The notes under the pieces were generated by a model that worked only from the letters and a program-made list of their open reading frames with translations, did not search any database and was not told where the DNA came from. From assembly GCA_019321725.1 (NCBI GenBank), contig CM033119.1, positions 17,930,694 through 17,994,693 on the forward strand: a stretch of DNA of 64,000 nt, written 5' to 3'. The translations under genes were made by a program, and so were the position numbers. This document shows, piece after piece, positions 36,827 to 49,494 of this stretch; position 1 is the stretch's first letter, and each line of letters starts with the position of its first letter. The DNA comes from Paulownia fortunei (Eukaryota; Streptophyta; Magnoliopsida; Lamiales; Paulowniaceae).

Positions 36827-36934
36827 AACCGCCAGGCCTGTAAGCCCGCCCCCTTGAGATTCATTTTCATGTTCAATCCTTTCCAATAAAACTTGGCATG
36901 TTGGAATTCTGCTTTTAAGTGAGAAAGGGATCTG

Positions 36935-37050
36935 TAATTTATTTTGCTATCTCAAAGAACATTTTGATTAATTTTGAACTAACGAAACTTTTTGTGTATG
37001 TACAGGGCTTATGTTCATAATCGAATAAAATTAATTTAAATTTTTTCATT
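36935..37050 (+). repeat. Direct repeat, right copy, flanking a hAT-like element
   Basis: Same sequence family as 35281-35391, beginning TAATTTATTTTGCTATCTCA and including TTATGTTCATAATCGAATAA. It is separated from the left copy by about 1.65 kb. Confidence 0.8.
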
Positions 37051-37383
37051 ATTTTATTCACTACTCACATAAACTTCGAGTGGTGGTTATATAAGTCAAC
37101 ATCAAGAGGTTGTACATAACAAGTTTAGCCATGATTTTGGATTATTGGAATGCAACTAATCATATGAAAAATATAATTTATTTGAGTATGATCAAATTGA
37201 GTCCGGACTAGAATATAAAATCAATCGTCTTTCTTGATATATACTACTATAACAATTTTAATAAACAAAAACCCAAATTCCATGTAGCCCTTGGAATTTG
37301 GCTAATTTATTGCAAAGGAAAATGGCCTACCAATCACACATTTCTTGGTTTTATAAGTTTCACATGATGGTTTCTTGAATATA

Positions 37384-37431
<48 letters not shown>

Positions 37432-37450
37432 TGGGGGTGGGGGGTGGGGG
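37384..37450 (+). repeat. Compound (AT)n(GT)n microsatellite ending in a G-rich tract
   Basis: About ten AT units run into about 14 GT units, then GGGGGTGGGGGGTGGGGG. The last part has quadruplex potential. Confidence 0.9.
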
Positions 37451-38261
37451 TAGCCTTTTGAAGGTTTGTGATGCAACTCTCCCCACTTTGGCAAAAAGTG
37501 GTTTGTTATGTGCTTAAATATGGATGTCATGCCTAGTGAAGGGGACAATAATTTACGACCACTTCACCATCTTGTATTGTACTTTTATGTCTTTTTGGTT
37601 AGATTTTCTTGAGCATGGGACAAAACTTGGATTCTTATCATCTCTGAACCCATTATTTTATGTCCAACTATTTTATTGCCTTCATCTCTTTTTTTATTTA
37701 GCTGGCCAGTTTGGCAACAGACGATGAGCCCTTGTTTTCATTTTTATTTAAAATTTTAAATTCTCAGCATTTTTATAATTAAAAATATTTTTATTAAATT
37801 TTGGTATAAAAATAAAAATATATTTGGATTGAATATATTTTTATATTGATTATACACGTTTCGAAATGAAAATAATGTATTTTATGATATTTTTTTTTGA
37901 ATGAAAAAACGTTAAATATTATTAGACATGAAAATGTATTTAATAGGTCTATTTTCATATTTGACATGGACCAAAAGTTTTTAAAAATAAAAATAAGTAA
38001 TATTTTTAATTAAATATATAAATTAAATCTATTTTTGTAATTTCAAATATTAAAAATTAAGATAATATTTAAAAATAAAACAAAAGAGCTCAATGTATTT
38101 GACCATAAATCAAGATTTATAATTATTTGCAATAATGTTTTTTTTGTTATTTTCTAGGCACTTGTCCTTTTCATAGTGCACCAAACAACAACAGTTCCTA
38201 GATCTCTTTGTATAAATTTGTTTACAAGATGTTGGCTACCGATGATAACAGCACCAATTTA

Positions 38262-38566
38262 GAGGCGGGTTTGTCAAAGTATAAAATTTACCTAAATATT
38301 TTTTATTCCAGTTCAAATTAAACTGTTAAACATTAACTCAATTTATAATTTTAAAAATATTAAATATATATATATATATATATTAAAATAACACCACTAA
38401 TTTTTTTAAAGATATATTGTTTAAAACACAATATTACATAAATATACACAGTAAAACAAAATAAATAAAAAATAAAATGGACATAATTTGAAAATAAAAA
38501 ATTAAGACATGCTTTATAACTTTAAAAATCGCTCAAAACGAAATGGGTTCGAATTTTGACCCGCTC
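38262..38566. mobile_element. Small terminal-inverted-repeat element (MITE-like)
   Basis: The left end GGCGGGTTTGTCAAA is matched inversely by TTTTGACCCGCTCC at the right end. The interior is AT-rich and non-coding. Part of it is shared with 29845-30003, which supports a mobile family. Ends with GCGGGT..ACCCGC are frequent on plant hAT-like MITEs. Confidence 0.5.
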
Positions 38567-39063
38567 CATAATACTGGAACAATTTGTTTCTAGATAATTT
38601 ATAGACTTTAAATAGAGTTACAATTTTTTATAAATTTCACTGAGGCAGGAAAGAGTAATTAATGTGATGAAATAGTTTACAATCTTGAAAAATATATTAT
38701 CTTCAAAACTTTCCGAAAAATAGTTTACAATTGTTACTCTAATCTTTTAATTTTCCAAGTAGCTTAAGTACTAAACCTTGTAATAATCAGTTAACTCATT
38801 TCTCCATTATCCCTCCCTTCCATTCTAAGTTTTATATCTCCATCACAATTATACAGTCTTTGGGAACATATTAACTCATTGCAGATCTTGGCACTATTCT
38901 ATTGACATCAGAGTCAGTTTCTTGAATTCCTTATAGCAAAGTTGTTGGGCACATGGGAGGCAATATAGACTTGAGATTTAATTTTTAAAAATCAAAAATC
39001 ACATGCATAGATTAAATACGAAAAAACAATATTCAATGAAAAAAAAATACATATGCATATATT

Positions 39064-39310
39064 TCTGTTAGGTTCTTTTGAATGAGTTGAGGTACAATAG
39101 TTGACATTTAGGGTAAAGCACTATTTCAGAGCGGACCACAAGAACGGCTTGCATTACCAGAACACGTTATGTCGATGAAGAGTTATGTTAAGTTCTTCTT
39201 GGAATAAGTTTAAGGCACAAGAACATTTAAGGTAAAGCACTGTTTCAGTGTAAGGTAAAGCACTGTTTCAGTGTGGGCCATTTTGTATTACAAGAACACG
39301 TTATGCATCC
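39064..39310. repeat. Tandem duplication with a nested 23-bp duplication
   Basis: Two ~120-bp units share GTTA.GTTCTT, CATTTA.GGTAAAGCACT.TTTCAG, GCATTAC/GTATTAC and the exact word AGAACACGTTATG. The second unit contains an extra exact 23-bp tandem copy of AAGGTAAAGCACTGTTTCAGTGT at 39229-39251 and 39252-39274. It lies about 1.4 kb downstream of the MIP1-like gene. Confidence 0.8.
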
Positions 39311-40648
39311 AGGCCAATTGTGTTGGTTCTAAAGTGCTAGTTTTGTATATATTTATGTGTATTCATAATGAAGTCTAATCCACAATTTAGTGCTGCTAAA
39401 AAGAAACCAAATGAGAGAGGGGAACAGCCCTGAGAAGAGTTTGAACAGAACAAGAAAACAGATGAGGCTGACTACAACATAGTTCCAGACTTCCAGCATA
39501 TTTAGACCAAGTCAAATACATGACAGCTCCAACCAGTATGAACTGACTCTGCAAATCCTTGAGCAGGTCAATGAAAATTGAAAACCACACATGAGAAAAG
39601 CCAAGAATTGCAAAAAATATAAATTAAAAAAAAGGGTTCATTCAAATTACTGTCCTTCAATTATTTGCATCTGTTCTTGTCTTTGAGTCATCCTCTAAGC
39701 TTTTATTAATATGATTCCATCCACATTCTTGTTTGTTCCCTTGGGGGTACAGATTTACAAAAATTCAATGATATGCCAGCCAGAGAGTAATGGCCTGTCT
39801 CTGTTCACACTTAAATTGCTTTAATGATAGATCTGCTGAATCCCACTTTTATAAATGTGGTTGGCTATCTTTTCAGTAGAAACTGTACAATAAAGAACAA
39901 CAAATCTTTGTGGTGTAACTCATGCTGTTACACTGTGTGTGTGCAGCCAAATATATGGAGGATATATTATTTGAAATGATTTTTAAGTCTCTTTAGTTTA
40001 TGGGAAAGGGCACTTCAAATCTTTGTCCCCCTTCTTTTTTCTTATCACCCTTTAAGGTGATTTACATAAATGATACCTGGTTTCTTATCAACAAATCTGA
40101 AATTATTCTTCCATGATTTTGCTACTTGCATGAAAAAGTGAAACAGATTCTAAAAATTCAAATCCAACCAGATAATTGGTATTATTTGCTCTGATAAACT
40201 TGGCTGCAATTCACCAAACCAGTAATCCATTTGCACTGTTAAGACACATGCACACTATGTTTTGACACCTACTTCTCCCACTTATATTCATGTAAAACTT
40301 AAGGTCACTACCCTTGAGTTCTATGCATAAAATTGGTCGAGTCAAATAAAAGGTTGATGATATTTTGGAGATTTCATAATATCCTGCAAAAAGGCCATAA
40401 AGTTTGTTTTCTTATTTAATAAGGTAAGAAATTGAAGTCCATCTAGTATATATGCCCTCTTCCCAAATTAAATGAAATGAATGAATTTTTACATCAATGA
40501 ACCCTCGAAGAAACATTTCAAGCAAGAGCGAAAATTTACTTACAAGGAAAAGATTATACATTTTTCACTATATCTATATCTGTACACAGGATAATTTAAT
40601 TCCAAAATTGCTAAAATTTTAAGAATACTAAACTCGAGCTAACCTTAT

Positions 40649-43600
40649 TCATGTGTGCAAAAGGTATCTGAAGCTAAACTCATATGGCATTATCTGAAGG
40701 GACAGCAGGAGAGGCTCGTCTTTCCTCCTCTCGAGGCATTTCATTGCTTCTTTTCCAAGTTCACATGGCAGTTGGAGGCAAATCCAGTCCAGCAATGACT
40801 CAATGTCCTTTGCAAAGTCTAGTAGATACCAATCCAGTAACTTTGGTATTGCAATAAATTTTTCAGTAGTTGAAATGCCAATTGCTGCTTGTAGGTACTC
40901 TCTTTTAGCAGTTTCCAGCTGATTTTCAACTTGAGACGCAGTGTACACTTGCACCTTCAATTGGAAAGTGAACAAATAAGTGAATATTGCAAGTGAACAT
41001 AACCTAAATTTGATTATAATAACTCGAAACAAGAAGAAATTGTTGAGGTTACATGAAATAAATAAAACTCTCATCTCTAATAGCTCACTCTTTTGAATAA
41101 GTAGTCACTCGCTGAAAAGTTGAAGTAACATCTTCAATCAACTATTAGTCACTTGAGAAAATAGAAGTTAATATTCTGAGAAATTACTTACAGCAGGGGA
41201 AGACCAGCTTCCACAAGAGAGCGCAAATGTTACCAATGGTTCAGACAATTCCAAGCCAAACATGCTACGTGTCGTCATCTCATTGTATTTTGCACCCTTC
41301 GAGAAAGTCTGAGGTGATGAAAGAAATAGGATTCATGACAAACCCCTATCCAACCCATAGTTGAAGGCAGAAGGTGACCAAAATACTGCTACTAGACAAG
41401 TTGAGGTTTCTTACATATTTCGAGTGATAAGGCAGTCTCAATATGAAATGTTCAATTGTTATTGCATTTAGAATGTGTCCGCCAACATTCACTGTTGCCT
41501 GAGAAACAAGAGGCTAAATTTCATCAGTTTGAGCATAAGTCACTAAATGAAATGTCTCCCAAGGGCACTTCCCTGTTCTCTTGAGCAAGGTTGACAAAGA
41601 CATGAACACACACGACACATTCTTTTAGTCTAGTGTGTATAGTTGGTATCCACAGCTCATCCCATTTAAATATTACTGCTATTTCTGTACAAGACTATCC
41701 ATGCCAGATCACATAATATACAGACGATTAAATGGTTAAAGAAAAGGCTAAACAAACATTACCTTTTGCATCAGTGCAACAACAATTTCAGGACTCTCTG
41801 GAATGCCATACTCAATAAATGCCTGAAGAAAATGGATTACAATCAGTCTTACTTTTTGCAGCTCTACTCTAAATAAAAAATATATTTAAGTAGCTTCCTA
41901 TATAAAATTTGAAAGGAGAAGACAATGGGAAACATTCATCATGGCATAGTTAAAAATGAAGGATCATAATAATCACGATCTACTTTAGAATGGATTAGTA
42001 AAAACAAGGATAGTTCTCACTCGTACATTCATCATGCATGAATTGTAGATGTTTATCCAGAAAGCAAGCTTTTCTTGATGGGTGAGGCCCTTCAACTGAA
42101 CTGATGCAAGTTTCTCAAGTAGAAGCCTAAAATTGATCACAGGTGATGTGTTGTAAGCACCAGCATTACATAAAATGCTACAACAGAACTAAAGTTCAAG
42201 TTAGTCTTGTAGTAAATTACTTTAATCTTTGAACTAGGAACACAGATATTGTCGTTTGGTTTGGATTGAGAGAGGTATGGTCAATAGCAAAGAAATGCTT
42301 ATATGGACCAATATCTCTGTTTCCGAACTTTGAACATATACCGTAAGGATCCTTAAACTCTGTATGCGCAAAGATTTCTGAAGAACTCAGCGTGGACAGT
42401 GAAGGTAAAGATTCTGCAGTACTCCTACTCTTCTTGGAGCTCATTTTCAAGAAAATGTTAATTAAGCATTTTAGAATGCTCTCAGAAATTTTGTTTGGAC
42501 TGTCATCTACTGGTGATATTTCCTCTTGATTGACAGTATTCCTCTCTTCTGAACCCTCATGGTCCATTTTTACATGGCTTTCCAACTGAAAAATACAAAC
42601 GAAATCCAAATTAATCTAATCTATTAAGTATTTCGCAGTGTGGTGACAAAAAATAAGTGAAACAAGCACCTGTAATTTTTTAGGATCTACACGCCCATTG
42701 GCTGATCTGCGTTCAATGGGAGGCCTTTTTACTGGAGTTCTGACTGTTTGCACTTTCGAATTTGGCAATTGCTGCTTATTCTTCGAGGAATTGGTACTTG
42801 ACTGGTTCTCTTTTCCCCTCCTTTCATCTAAATTACATTGAAGGTATAAGAGTTTTCTGAGTTTTCATGCTGGATCAAGAATATATATGGAATTCTCAAG
42901 CAAAGGTTGGATATGAAGCCAAAGAAGCTCAATTAGTTGCAATTACCAGAAAGAGAAGATAAATTCTTCGCAACAGTTCCTGCAGAATTTGCCTCAGTTT
43001 GATGTGATGCTTTGGATTGCTTTGGTTTCAGCTCTTTAATCGGACCAGGGTCACATAAATCAGCTGAATTGTCCATGTTCTTCTTGGACGACGACATGTA
43101 AACAGCTTCCTGATATAGTCCTTGCCTGAAATGCACAACTTTTTCTTCAAGCCGAACAACCTCTTCTTCCAGAACAGCCACTTCAGCAAGAAGCTCAAGT
43201 GTCTACACACATCATTTGAGAATTACAATCATCTTCATACTCAGTGACAAAATGATGAATCACTTGGATGTAGATAAAGTATCAATGGGACTTAATTCGT
43301 TTTCCACTCTTTCATTTACATAAAATATTTTATCAATTTTAATTGCCCTTCCTCTCAACTCTTCAAGTTGCAATGCATAGGTATTTTATTCATCCTACTG
43401 AAGCATCAGAGAGCTAGTAATTACTAACTAAAAATTTTCCTTAACTGCAAATATTGGAAAAATAGAACAAAAATAAATTAGGGAGTTCGAGGCTGACATC
43501 AGGTGGAAGATATGGAGGGAGACGAGGAAGAGCTCCCAGAGGTCTGGTAAAGGCCCTCTCCAAAGCTCTATGGACGTTTTCCTCGTGTCTGAGTTGCTTC

Positions 43601-43794
43601 TTTAGCTTATCAACCTACACCATCAGAATTATAACTACAAGGTCATACATGAATAATGGAAAAATATAGAAAATAGCAGTAAGAAATTAAAAACTCACAT
43701 CTTGTTGCAATGCCATCTTCCTTTGTCTAATTGAATTTGAGCCTCGACGGCTTGCATTTGGTTTCCCAGCATTCTTCGTCCTGCTACTCTGCAT
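40649..43794 (-). CDS. MIP1-type leucine-zipper and DUF547 protein
   Basis: Family members pair an N-terminal leucine zipper (Lzipper-MIP1) with a C-terminal DUF547 domain. The name comes from a snapdragon protein reported to bind MADS-box factors; the molecular role is poorly known. Ten coding exons, 5' to 3': 43699-43794, 43498-43614, 42947-43202, 42670-42827, 42221-42585, 42027-42126, 41763-41822, 41415-41498, 41192-41308, 40649-40954. Junctions are GT-AG and in phase; the sum is 1659 nt, 552 residues. Residues 1-32 are basic ([12 protein letters not shown]). Coiled coil spans about 33-105 ([36 protein letters not shown]). A charged linker includes [12 protein letters not shown]547 spans about 322-470 with [40 protein letters not shown] and [12 protein letters not shown]. 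The C-terminal PYEFSFRYL is also typical. The chosen ATG at 43794 matches where family members begin; an in-frame stop lies upstream in the unspliced DNA. A 5' UTR exon near 44562-44595 is likely. Confidence 0.93.
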
Positions 43795-44640
43795 TTCCTC
43801 TTTTTCCTTCAAATAATCATAAAGGGTAAGCAACAATCAGCTTCCACAAGAGAGGAATTACACATGATTTAAAAAAATAAAAAATAAAAAATCAAGCTCA
43901 CTTGCACTTAAGTGCACACATCTTAAAAAAGAAAAAGAGCAAAAGAAAAATCTAAACAGTCAATATGGATATGGAGCCACTGAAAAGCTGTAATGAAGCT
44001 TTATAAGCACACAAAACAGATTTTACAGAAACTCAAAAACCAAGAAAATTGCTATGAAGGGAATAGTCACATTCCAGAATATATCCATTTTTTCTCTCCT
44101 TTTTCCATATCTTATCCCAACTTAGTGAAAACCCATCTGGGATTCCCCCAAAGATGCTTACTATATCAATTTTTTTGAAGAATTTCATCTTCTGAAGCCT
44201 GCCCTTACAACTTGAAGCCATTTTTTCCAGAGATGAAAATCCAAGATACATGTATTCAAATTATACCATACCAATAACTTTGCAGACATAGATTAAATAC
44301 CAACTAAAGAAAAGGTCCCACTACTTTTTTCTTGTTTAACAGGAGCCTTCATAGACTGCAAACTGCTCCTGGCTCTGGTAATCAGCTTTCTTCACTCTCC
44401 AGAACGAAATATTGAATGATCCCTGCCACTGCCACACCATTTTTATCCATCAACACATCTATTATACCCCAGAGCAAATAAAGAAAAGATTAAATCTTTA
44501 TGACTAATAACATCGAAAACAATGGCTATAAATGAAGGCAATAAAGAGAGGAATAAGAGACCTTCAGAGGAATGAATTCATTGCAGAAGTTTGAAAGCAG
44601 GAGCAGAGGCAAGAAATGGGAAGTATATACAGAGAACGAG
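43795..44640 (-). promoter_or_regulatory. 5' UTR exon, leader intron and TATA box of the MIP1-like gene
   Basis: GTATATAC at 44623-44630 is a candidate TATA box, which would place the transcript start near 44595. A first exon would then end at 44562 with the donor CTGAAG|GTCTC. A plausible acceptor, TTTGAAG|GAAAAAG, lies just before the start codon at 43806. The leader intron would be about 755 bp. The first exon carries an 18-nt upstream ORF (44564-44581). Inference from sequence signals only. Confidence 0.4.
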
Positions 44641-44930
44641 GAATACAGTTTGAATTGATTGATTCAAGCCCACCTCAAAAGACAAAGTTAACAAACTACT
44701 TTAACAGGTTCTTCGGTCGCCACTCCAATCTCTGCAAATTTTCTTGATCCGCGTGAACTCAATGCACATATCAACACCAACCCTTATCACCGCTTCACCT
44801 ATATATACAAATATATATCATTCATTTCTCAAGTCAAGACATTTTATTTACATACATGAATGCAAATCTTTGTGTACTATATGTATATATGTAGACAAGC
44901 TGTCTCTGAGTTTGATACATATAAGAAAGT

Positions 44931-44973
44931 GGGGTGGGGGGAAGGGGGTGGGCGTGGGGGTGGGGGAGAAGGG
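44931..44973 (+). promoter_or_regulatory. G-rich tract with quadruplex potential upstream of the MIP1-like gene
   Basis: GGGGTGGGGGG-AA-GGGGG-T-GGG-C-GT-GGGGG-T-GGGGG supplies at least six G runs in about 40 bp. It lies roughly 340 bp upstream of the inferred transcript start, with the G-rich strand opposite to the coding strand. A regulatory effect is inference. Confidence 0.45.
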
Positions 44974-46369
44974 TAGAGGATGTACAACTGTATATATCAT
45001 CTACTAGGTGGGAGAAATTAAATAAATAATTGATTTAACCAATTTTTTGATATGCATAAAAATATTTCATTAGTTATTGTCAAGGAATGCCTACCAAATT
45101 GAGATTCAACATAAGATAATCTATATAGTTAATACAGACAATTTATTATTTAAATAATTATGATTTATAATATAACCAACAGCAAACATGAATTAGTTCA
45201 TTTTGTTTTTTTGTGGTCTTATTATTACTTAATAATTTTGTCCTACTCTTTTAAAAAAATGTTAATTAGCACATAATTTTGACCTAAAAATTAAACGTTT
45301 TTTGTGTCAATGCTTGGCTTGCTATCTAATACCATCCTGTTGTCTTTAGTAAATCAATTACTCAACAATTATAGTAATTATTAATTTCTTTATAATAAGT
45401 ATTGATTTTATTAATTTGTCCTTGCTAGTTTGCTAAAAAATAAAAACTATAGGATTCACATCTTTTTTTTTTTTTTAGAATCGGACCAGACCTATGAGGG
45501 GATCGGGGTTGACCGAATAATATAATAATTAGAATTTTTGAATTTATTTTAATTATTTTTTTATTACGATCACACAATTTGAATTAATTTAAATTTTGGA
45601 GAGTTTTAATTGATGATTACTAGACTTATTTTAGCCAACGTTGAGTACCTCAATCTTTTAATCTGAAATATCCAACCTCGATATCTATTGAACTCAAAAT
45701 TAGATATACTAATTTATCAAATTATAATTAATAATAATTTATAATTAATTACAAATAATACAAAAGCAAGACAATATGGCTAATTAATAGTGCCCAATTA
45801 CTTGTTAATTACTTTGATTTACATTAATAATGAATTCTGCTTTTATTTTATCACTCAAAAAAATTATTGAAGAAAGAAAAACAGAAGCGGAAATAAGAGA
45901 GAGGGGGGGTACGGAAAAGCAAATGCACATCTTGGCGCAATGTAGTACCACACGAAGTAGACAGACCATCTTTCTCCCATCATGAATTAACGTGCGCTTC
46001 CTCTTTTTGGTATCAGCAAAAAATCTGCAGTTTTCATATGGGCCATGGCTAATTCCGGAAAATGCCCCTGGATTTCAGTTCTATTACCAGAACCAACCGT
46101 TTGTTTTGGCGCCCTTTTTTCAGTTTTCCCTGTTTGGATAGGTGGGGTAATAATGGGAATATCTAAAATTAAAATCCTAAATTAGATATACAGAATAAGG
46201 ATTAATTTTCAATCATTTTTTCTTAGGTTACACATGTTAAGGGGAGGAGGTGGGTTCTTAGGAAGTTTTGGTTAATTTTTAAGAGTATAATTGGTATAAA
46301 ATTAAAATGAATTTAATAAAATCGCATCAAAACTATCATTTTGGATCTGTTCTTCCGTGTAGGATATTC

Positions 46370-46640
46370 AATTGCATCATCTATTACATTACATTAATTA
46401 TTCGTCGTTCAAGTGTAAAATCTCATTCGTAACGTGTATATATAGCGATAATTAATATAATACAACAGACGATATAATTAGATTTATAATAAATTATTAT
46501 ATTGGTCTCTATTTTATCATATATTTTATTTTACGGATATACACCGTGAAATGTACATAATCCATAACTAATTATTTTTCTATGAATTTAATATGCAAAA
46601 TTAATGTTTGCTACTAAAAACAGCTTCACTTCTTATATTT
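46370..46640 (+). repeat. Dispersed AT-rich repeat related to 30005-30290
   Basis: Contains GATATAATTAGATTTATAA, TATTTTATTTTACGG, CATAACTAATTATTTTTCT and AACAGCTTCACTTCTTAT in the same order as the copy near 30.1 kb. It is non-coding. Confidence 0.35.
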
Positions 46641-47780
46641 TTAGATAAGAAAAAATGGATTTTTGTTCACATTATGTACTTATTTAGCTTGTGTTGACCC
46701 AAAGAAATTAATTATTAATATATAAAAGAAACATTTATTTTTATATTTTTTTAAAAAATAAAAATAAAAGAAGTGGGGATGGTTTATATGGATGCAAAAG
46801 CTGCATCGATCACATGGATGCCAACTAAAGTACTTTGGAGTTGAAAAGGAAATCAATGGCGGTCCAAGACATGCGGGGTTTAATACAAACTCAGAGGATT
46901 TTTTTTACTTTGTCGTAATAATGATGAAACTCTTAAAACCAATCGCCATGTTCAATTCACATGCTTATCTATCCTCGCATGTGTAGGAATCATCATAACC
47001 ACACAAAAATAAATTTAAAAAAAAAAAAAAGGGAAATTTTAAGTCATTGTAGATCTGGATTTCAGATCAATGTAGGCATTTTACTTTTCACAACAACATT
47101 TGATTTATGTTTTGATACTAAGTTTCGTGTAAATATAGGTCCCCTTAGGATTTTGAATTCCTAGGTTTGAATATTAATTATACTATAATTCACACTATTA
47201 TTTTTTATGTCTTAATTTTAAGATTGATGGGTTGGATGATGAATCTCGCACGAGAATATGACGGTCAATTATAGTAACTGAGGGACATCGACCCACAGGA
47301 TAAGATTTGCAGATAATTAACTCTTTGTTCTTAGTGTGGTGATTTTTTGATTGATCGATTGGATGTTGGGTTTTCGCACGAGTATATGATGATCAACTCC
47401 TCGTTTGAGTAGTTAATTGGATGATACGTTCTCGTCTGTGAGAAGAATAAATTATTAGAGACATCGAAATGTGATGATCAAATTAGAAGTTGAATAAAAA
47501 AATATTTAAAAAAAATAAAAAATATTAAGACAATGGGAATTTATAAATGTTCAAATAAAATCAAGTTCTCGTACATATGCCGACGAGATCCTATATATTA
47601 TTAAGTCTGTTGAACTGAATCTATCTGATTATTAAACTTTCAAAAATATTATTGAGTCCATCAATACTTGTATTTTTTTTATTTTTTTATTTTTACATTA
47701 AAGTCGCATTGTTTTTACTTCACACCAAGAATAAAAAAAAAATTGTAGACATAAATGAAATGAAAATGAAAAATAGATAT

Positions 47781-47837
47781 GGAGAGAGAGAGAGAGAGAG
47801 AGGCATAATGTTGGGGGGGGGGGGGGGGGGGGGGGGG
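47781..47837 (+). repeat. (GA)n microsatellite followed by G25 homopolymer
   Basis: About 11 GA units, a short spacer (GCATAATGTT), then 25 consecutive G at 47813-47837. Length errors are likely. Confidence 0.9.
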
Positions 47838-48639
47838 TGCGGGTTATGAAATGGACATGCTATTTACGACCCACGTGACTTTGAATTTCAGTTATTAATT
47901 ACTAGTAATTAAATTAAAGATTATAACAAATGCGTGTAATCCTAATCATTTATTAACTAGTACTGATCCGGCAATTAAGAATGGTGTGCTGTACAATATT
48001 TCATTACTTTGGCATGTCCAAATGATTATTATTATCATGAAAAGATATTTGCATGCTATAGTGAGAATTTTGGATTTTCTAATTTCGAGTTTGGTTCGAA
48101 TTTGATTAAAAAAAAATAGCATGCATCTTGACCCGTAAAATCATAATTTTTAAATACTAATGTTGACTTTGTATTTTCTTATTTTAGTATTTTATTATCA
48201 CTCATCAAATTTATATTTGAATTAGACTTATTTTGTAATTTCAAAATATCAAAGTGTAACATTTTTTAAAAAAATTATTATGATTTTTGAAATTATGATA
48301 AACTAATATTATGATTATCAAATTAATTATTTGAACACATTTACAAATTTAAAAATAAGTATATTGAAAGTCTGTACTATTTAATTATTTTGTTCTTATT
48401 TTAACTTCTATATGTGTGACTGCATTTGCAACATACATATAGTTAGCATATATATAAATATCATATAAACACATACAATATTTATATTTATAGATTTGGG
48501 GCAGGCTAAAATCAGTAACCCTTCCAACGCTCTCCAACATGAATTTCTGACAAGCTATCAACTTTAAGGTTGCTTTTGTCTTTTAATAACAAATAAATTG
48601 TTAAGGTGTCATGTTATTTCAAATAAAATTCTTCAATAC

Positions 48640-48813
48640 TTAAAATATCGAGATTGTCTCAATAAAAATTTTATAATATTAAAATTATTAGATTCATATC
48701 AAAGAGAATAAAGATGAAAAAGAATGTTAAAATATCGAGATTGTCCCAATAAAAATTTTATAATGCTGAAATTATTAGATTCATATCAAAGAGAATAAAG
48801 ATGAAAAAGAATG
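48640..48813. repeat. Recent tandem duplication, 87-bp period
   Basis: Units 48640-48726 and 48727-48813 both start TTAAAATATCGAGATTGTC and end AAAGATGAAAAAGAATG. They differ at only a few positions. No gene is disrupted. Confidence 0.95.
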
Positions 48814-49494
48814 TTAAATGAAAATGACGAACTTTAAAATAAAGGGATGAAAAAATATTTATATAATTTTATAAAATATTGTAATTTCGTGTGGTACAGT
48901 ATATGGACCATTAAGAATTTGTGAATTTATAAAATTTGGGCGTCTCTTGAACTAAATATTTAGTTTTTATTGAATTATATGACCCATTACATAACAATAT
49001 CGGAATATACACGTTTGAAATTTATAATTTTATTGATCACTTAACTATAAATTTATTGTTATAAGATGATAATAAGTGAATAAAGTAAGGTTTAATTGTG
49101 TATAATAATCTTAAGTATAATTATTACCTTACCTAATTGTCCTTAGCAGCATTAATTAGTTTTAGATGGATTAGCATCAAATGTTTCATAATTGTACAAT
49201 TAAGTAACTATCTCCGTGCACGGAAAGGTTTAGGATTAATTAATGATCATAATTAACTTTACCGACATATTTAAAACTTTAATAATTTAATTATAGGAAG
49301 TACTCACCTGTCAAGATTCAATAATAGGCCCAAAGAAAATTCTCCAGACAACATGGAAGATTAGCGAATTGATAACGTAATTAAGCTTTGTTTGTTTTTG
49401 TGTTAAGAAGTCAAGAGTACATCAATTTAGCGAAGACTAATTATCTGACTTGCTACCATGAACATCCGATCCTATATATGTGTGTGTGTGTGTG

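Larger units (their letters stand above)
29656..40648. other. Gene-poor region built largely from decayed repeats
   Basis: No gene is supported across about 11 kb. Open frames are low-complexity or lack motifs. The region contains several repeat families listed separately: non-autonomous terminal-inverted-repeat elements, tandem duplications, microsatellites and a G24 run. The last kilobase (39.3-40.6 kb) is less AT-rich and probably includes the 3' flank of the MIP1-like gene. Confidence 0.7.

Noticed and set aside
46792..47164. Two overlapping short frames near 46.8-47.2 kb
   Set aside because: No recognisable motif, poly-A interruption and no splice logic.
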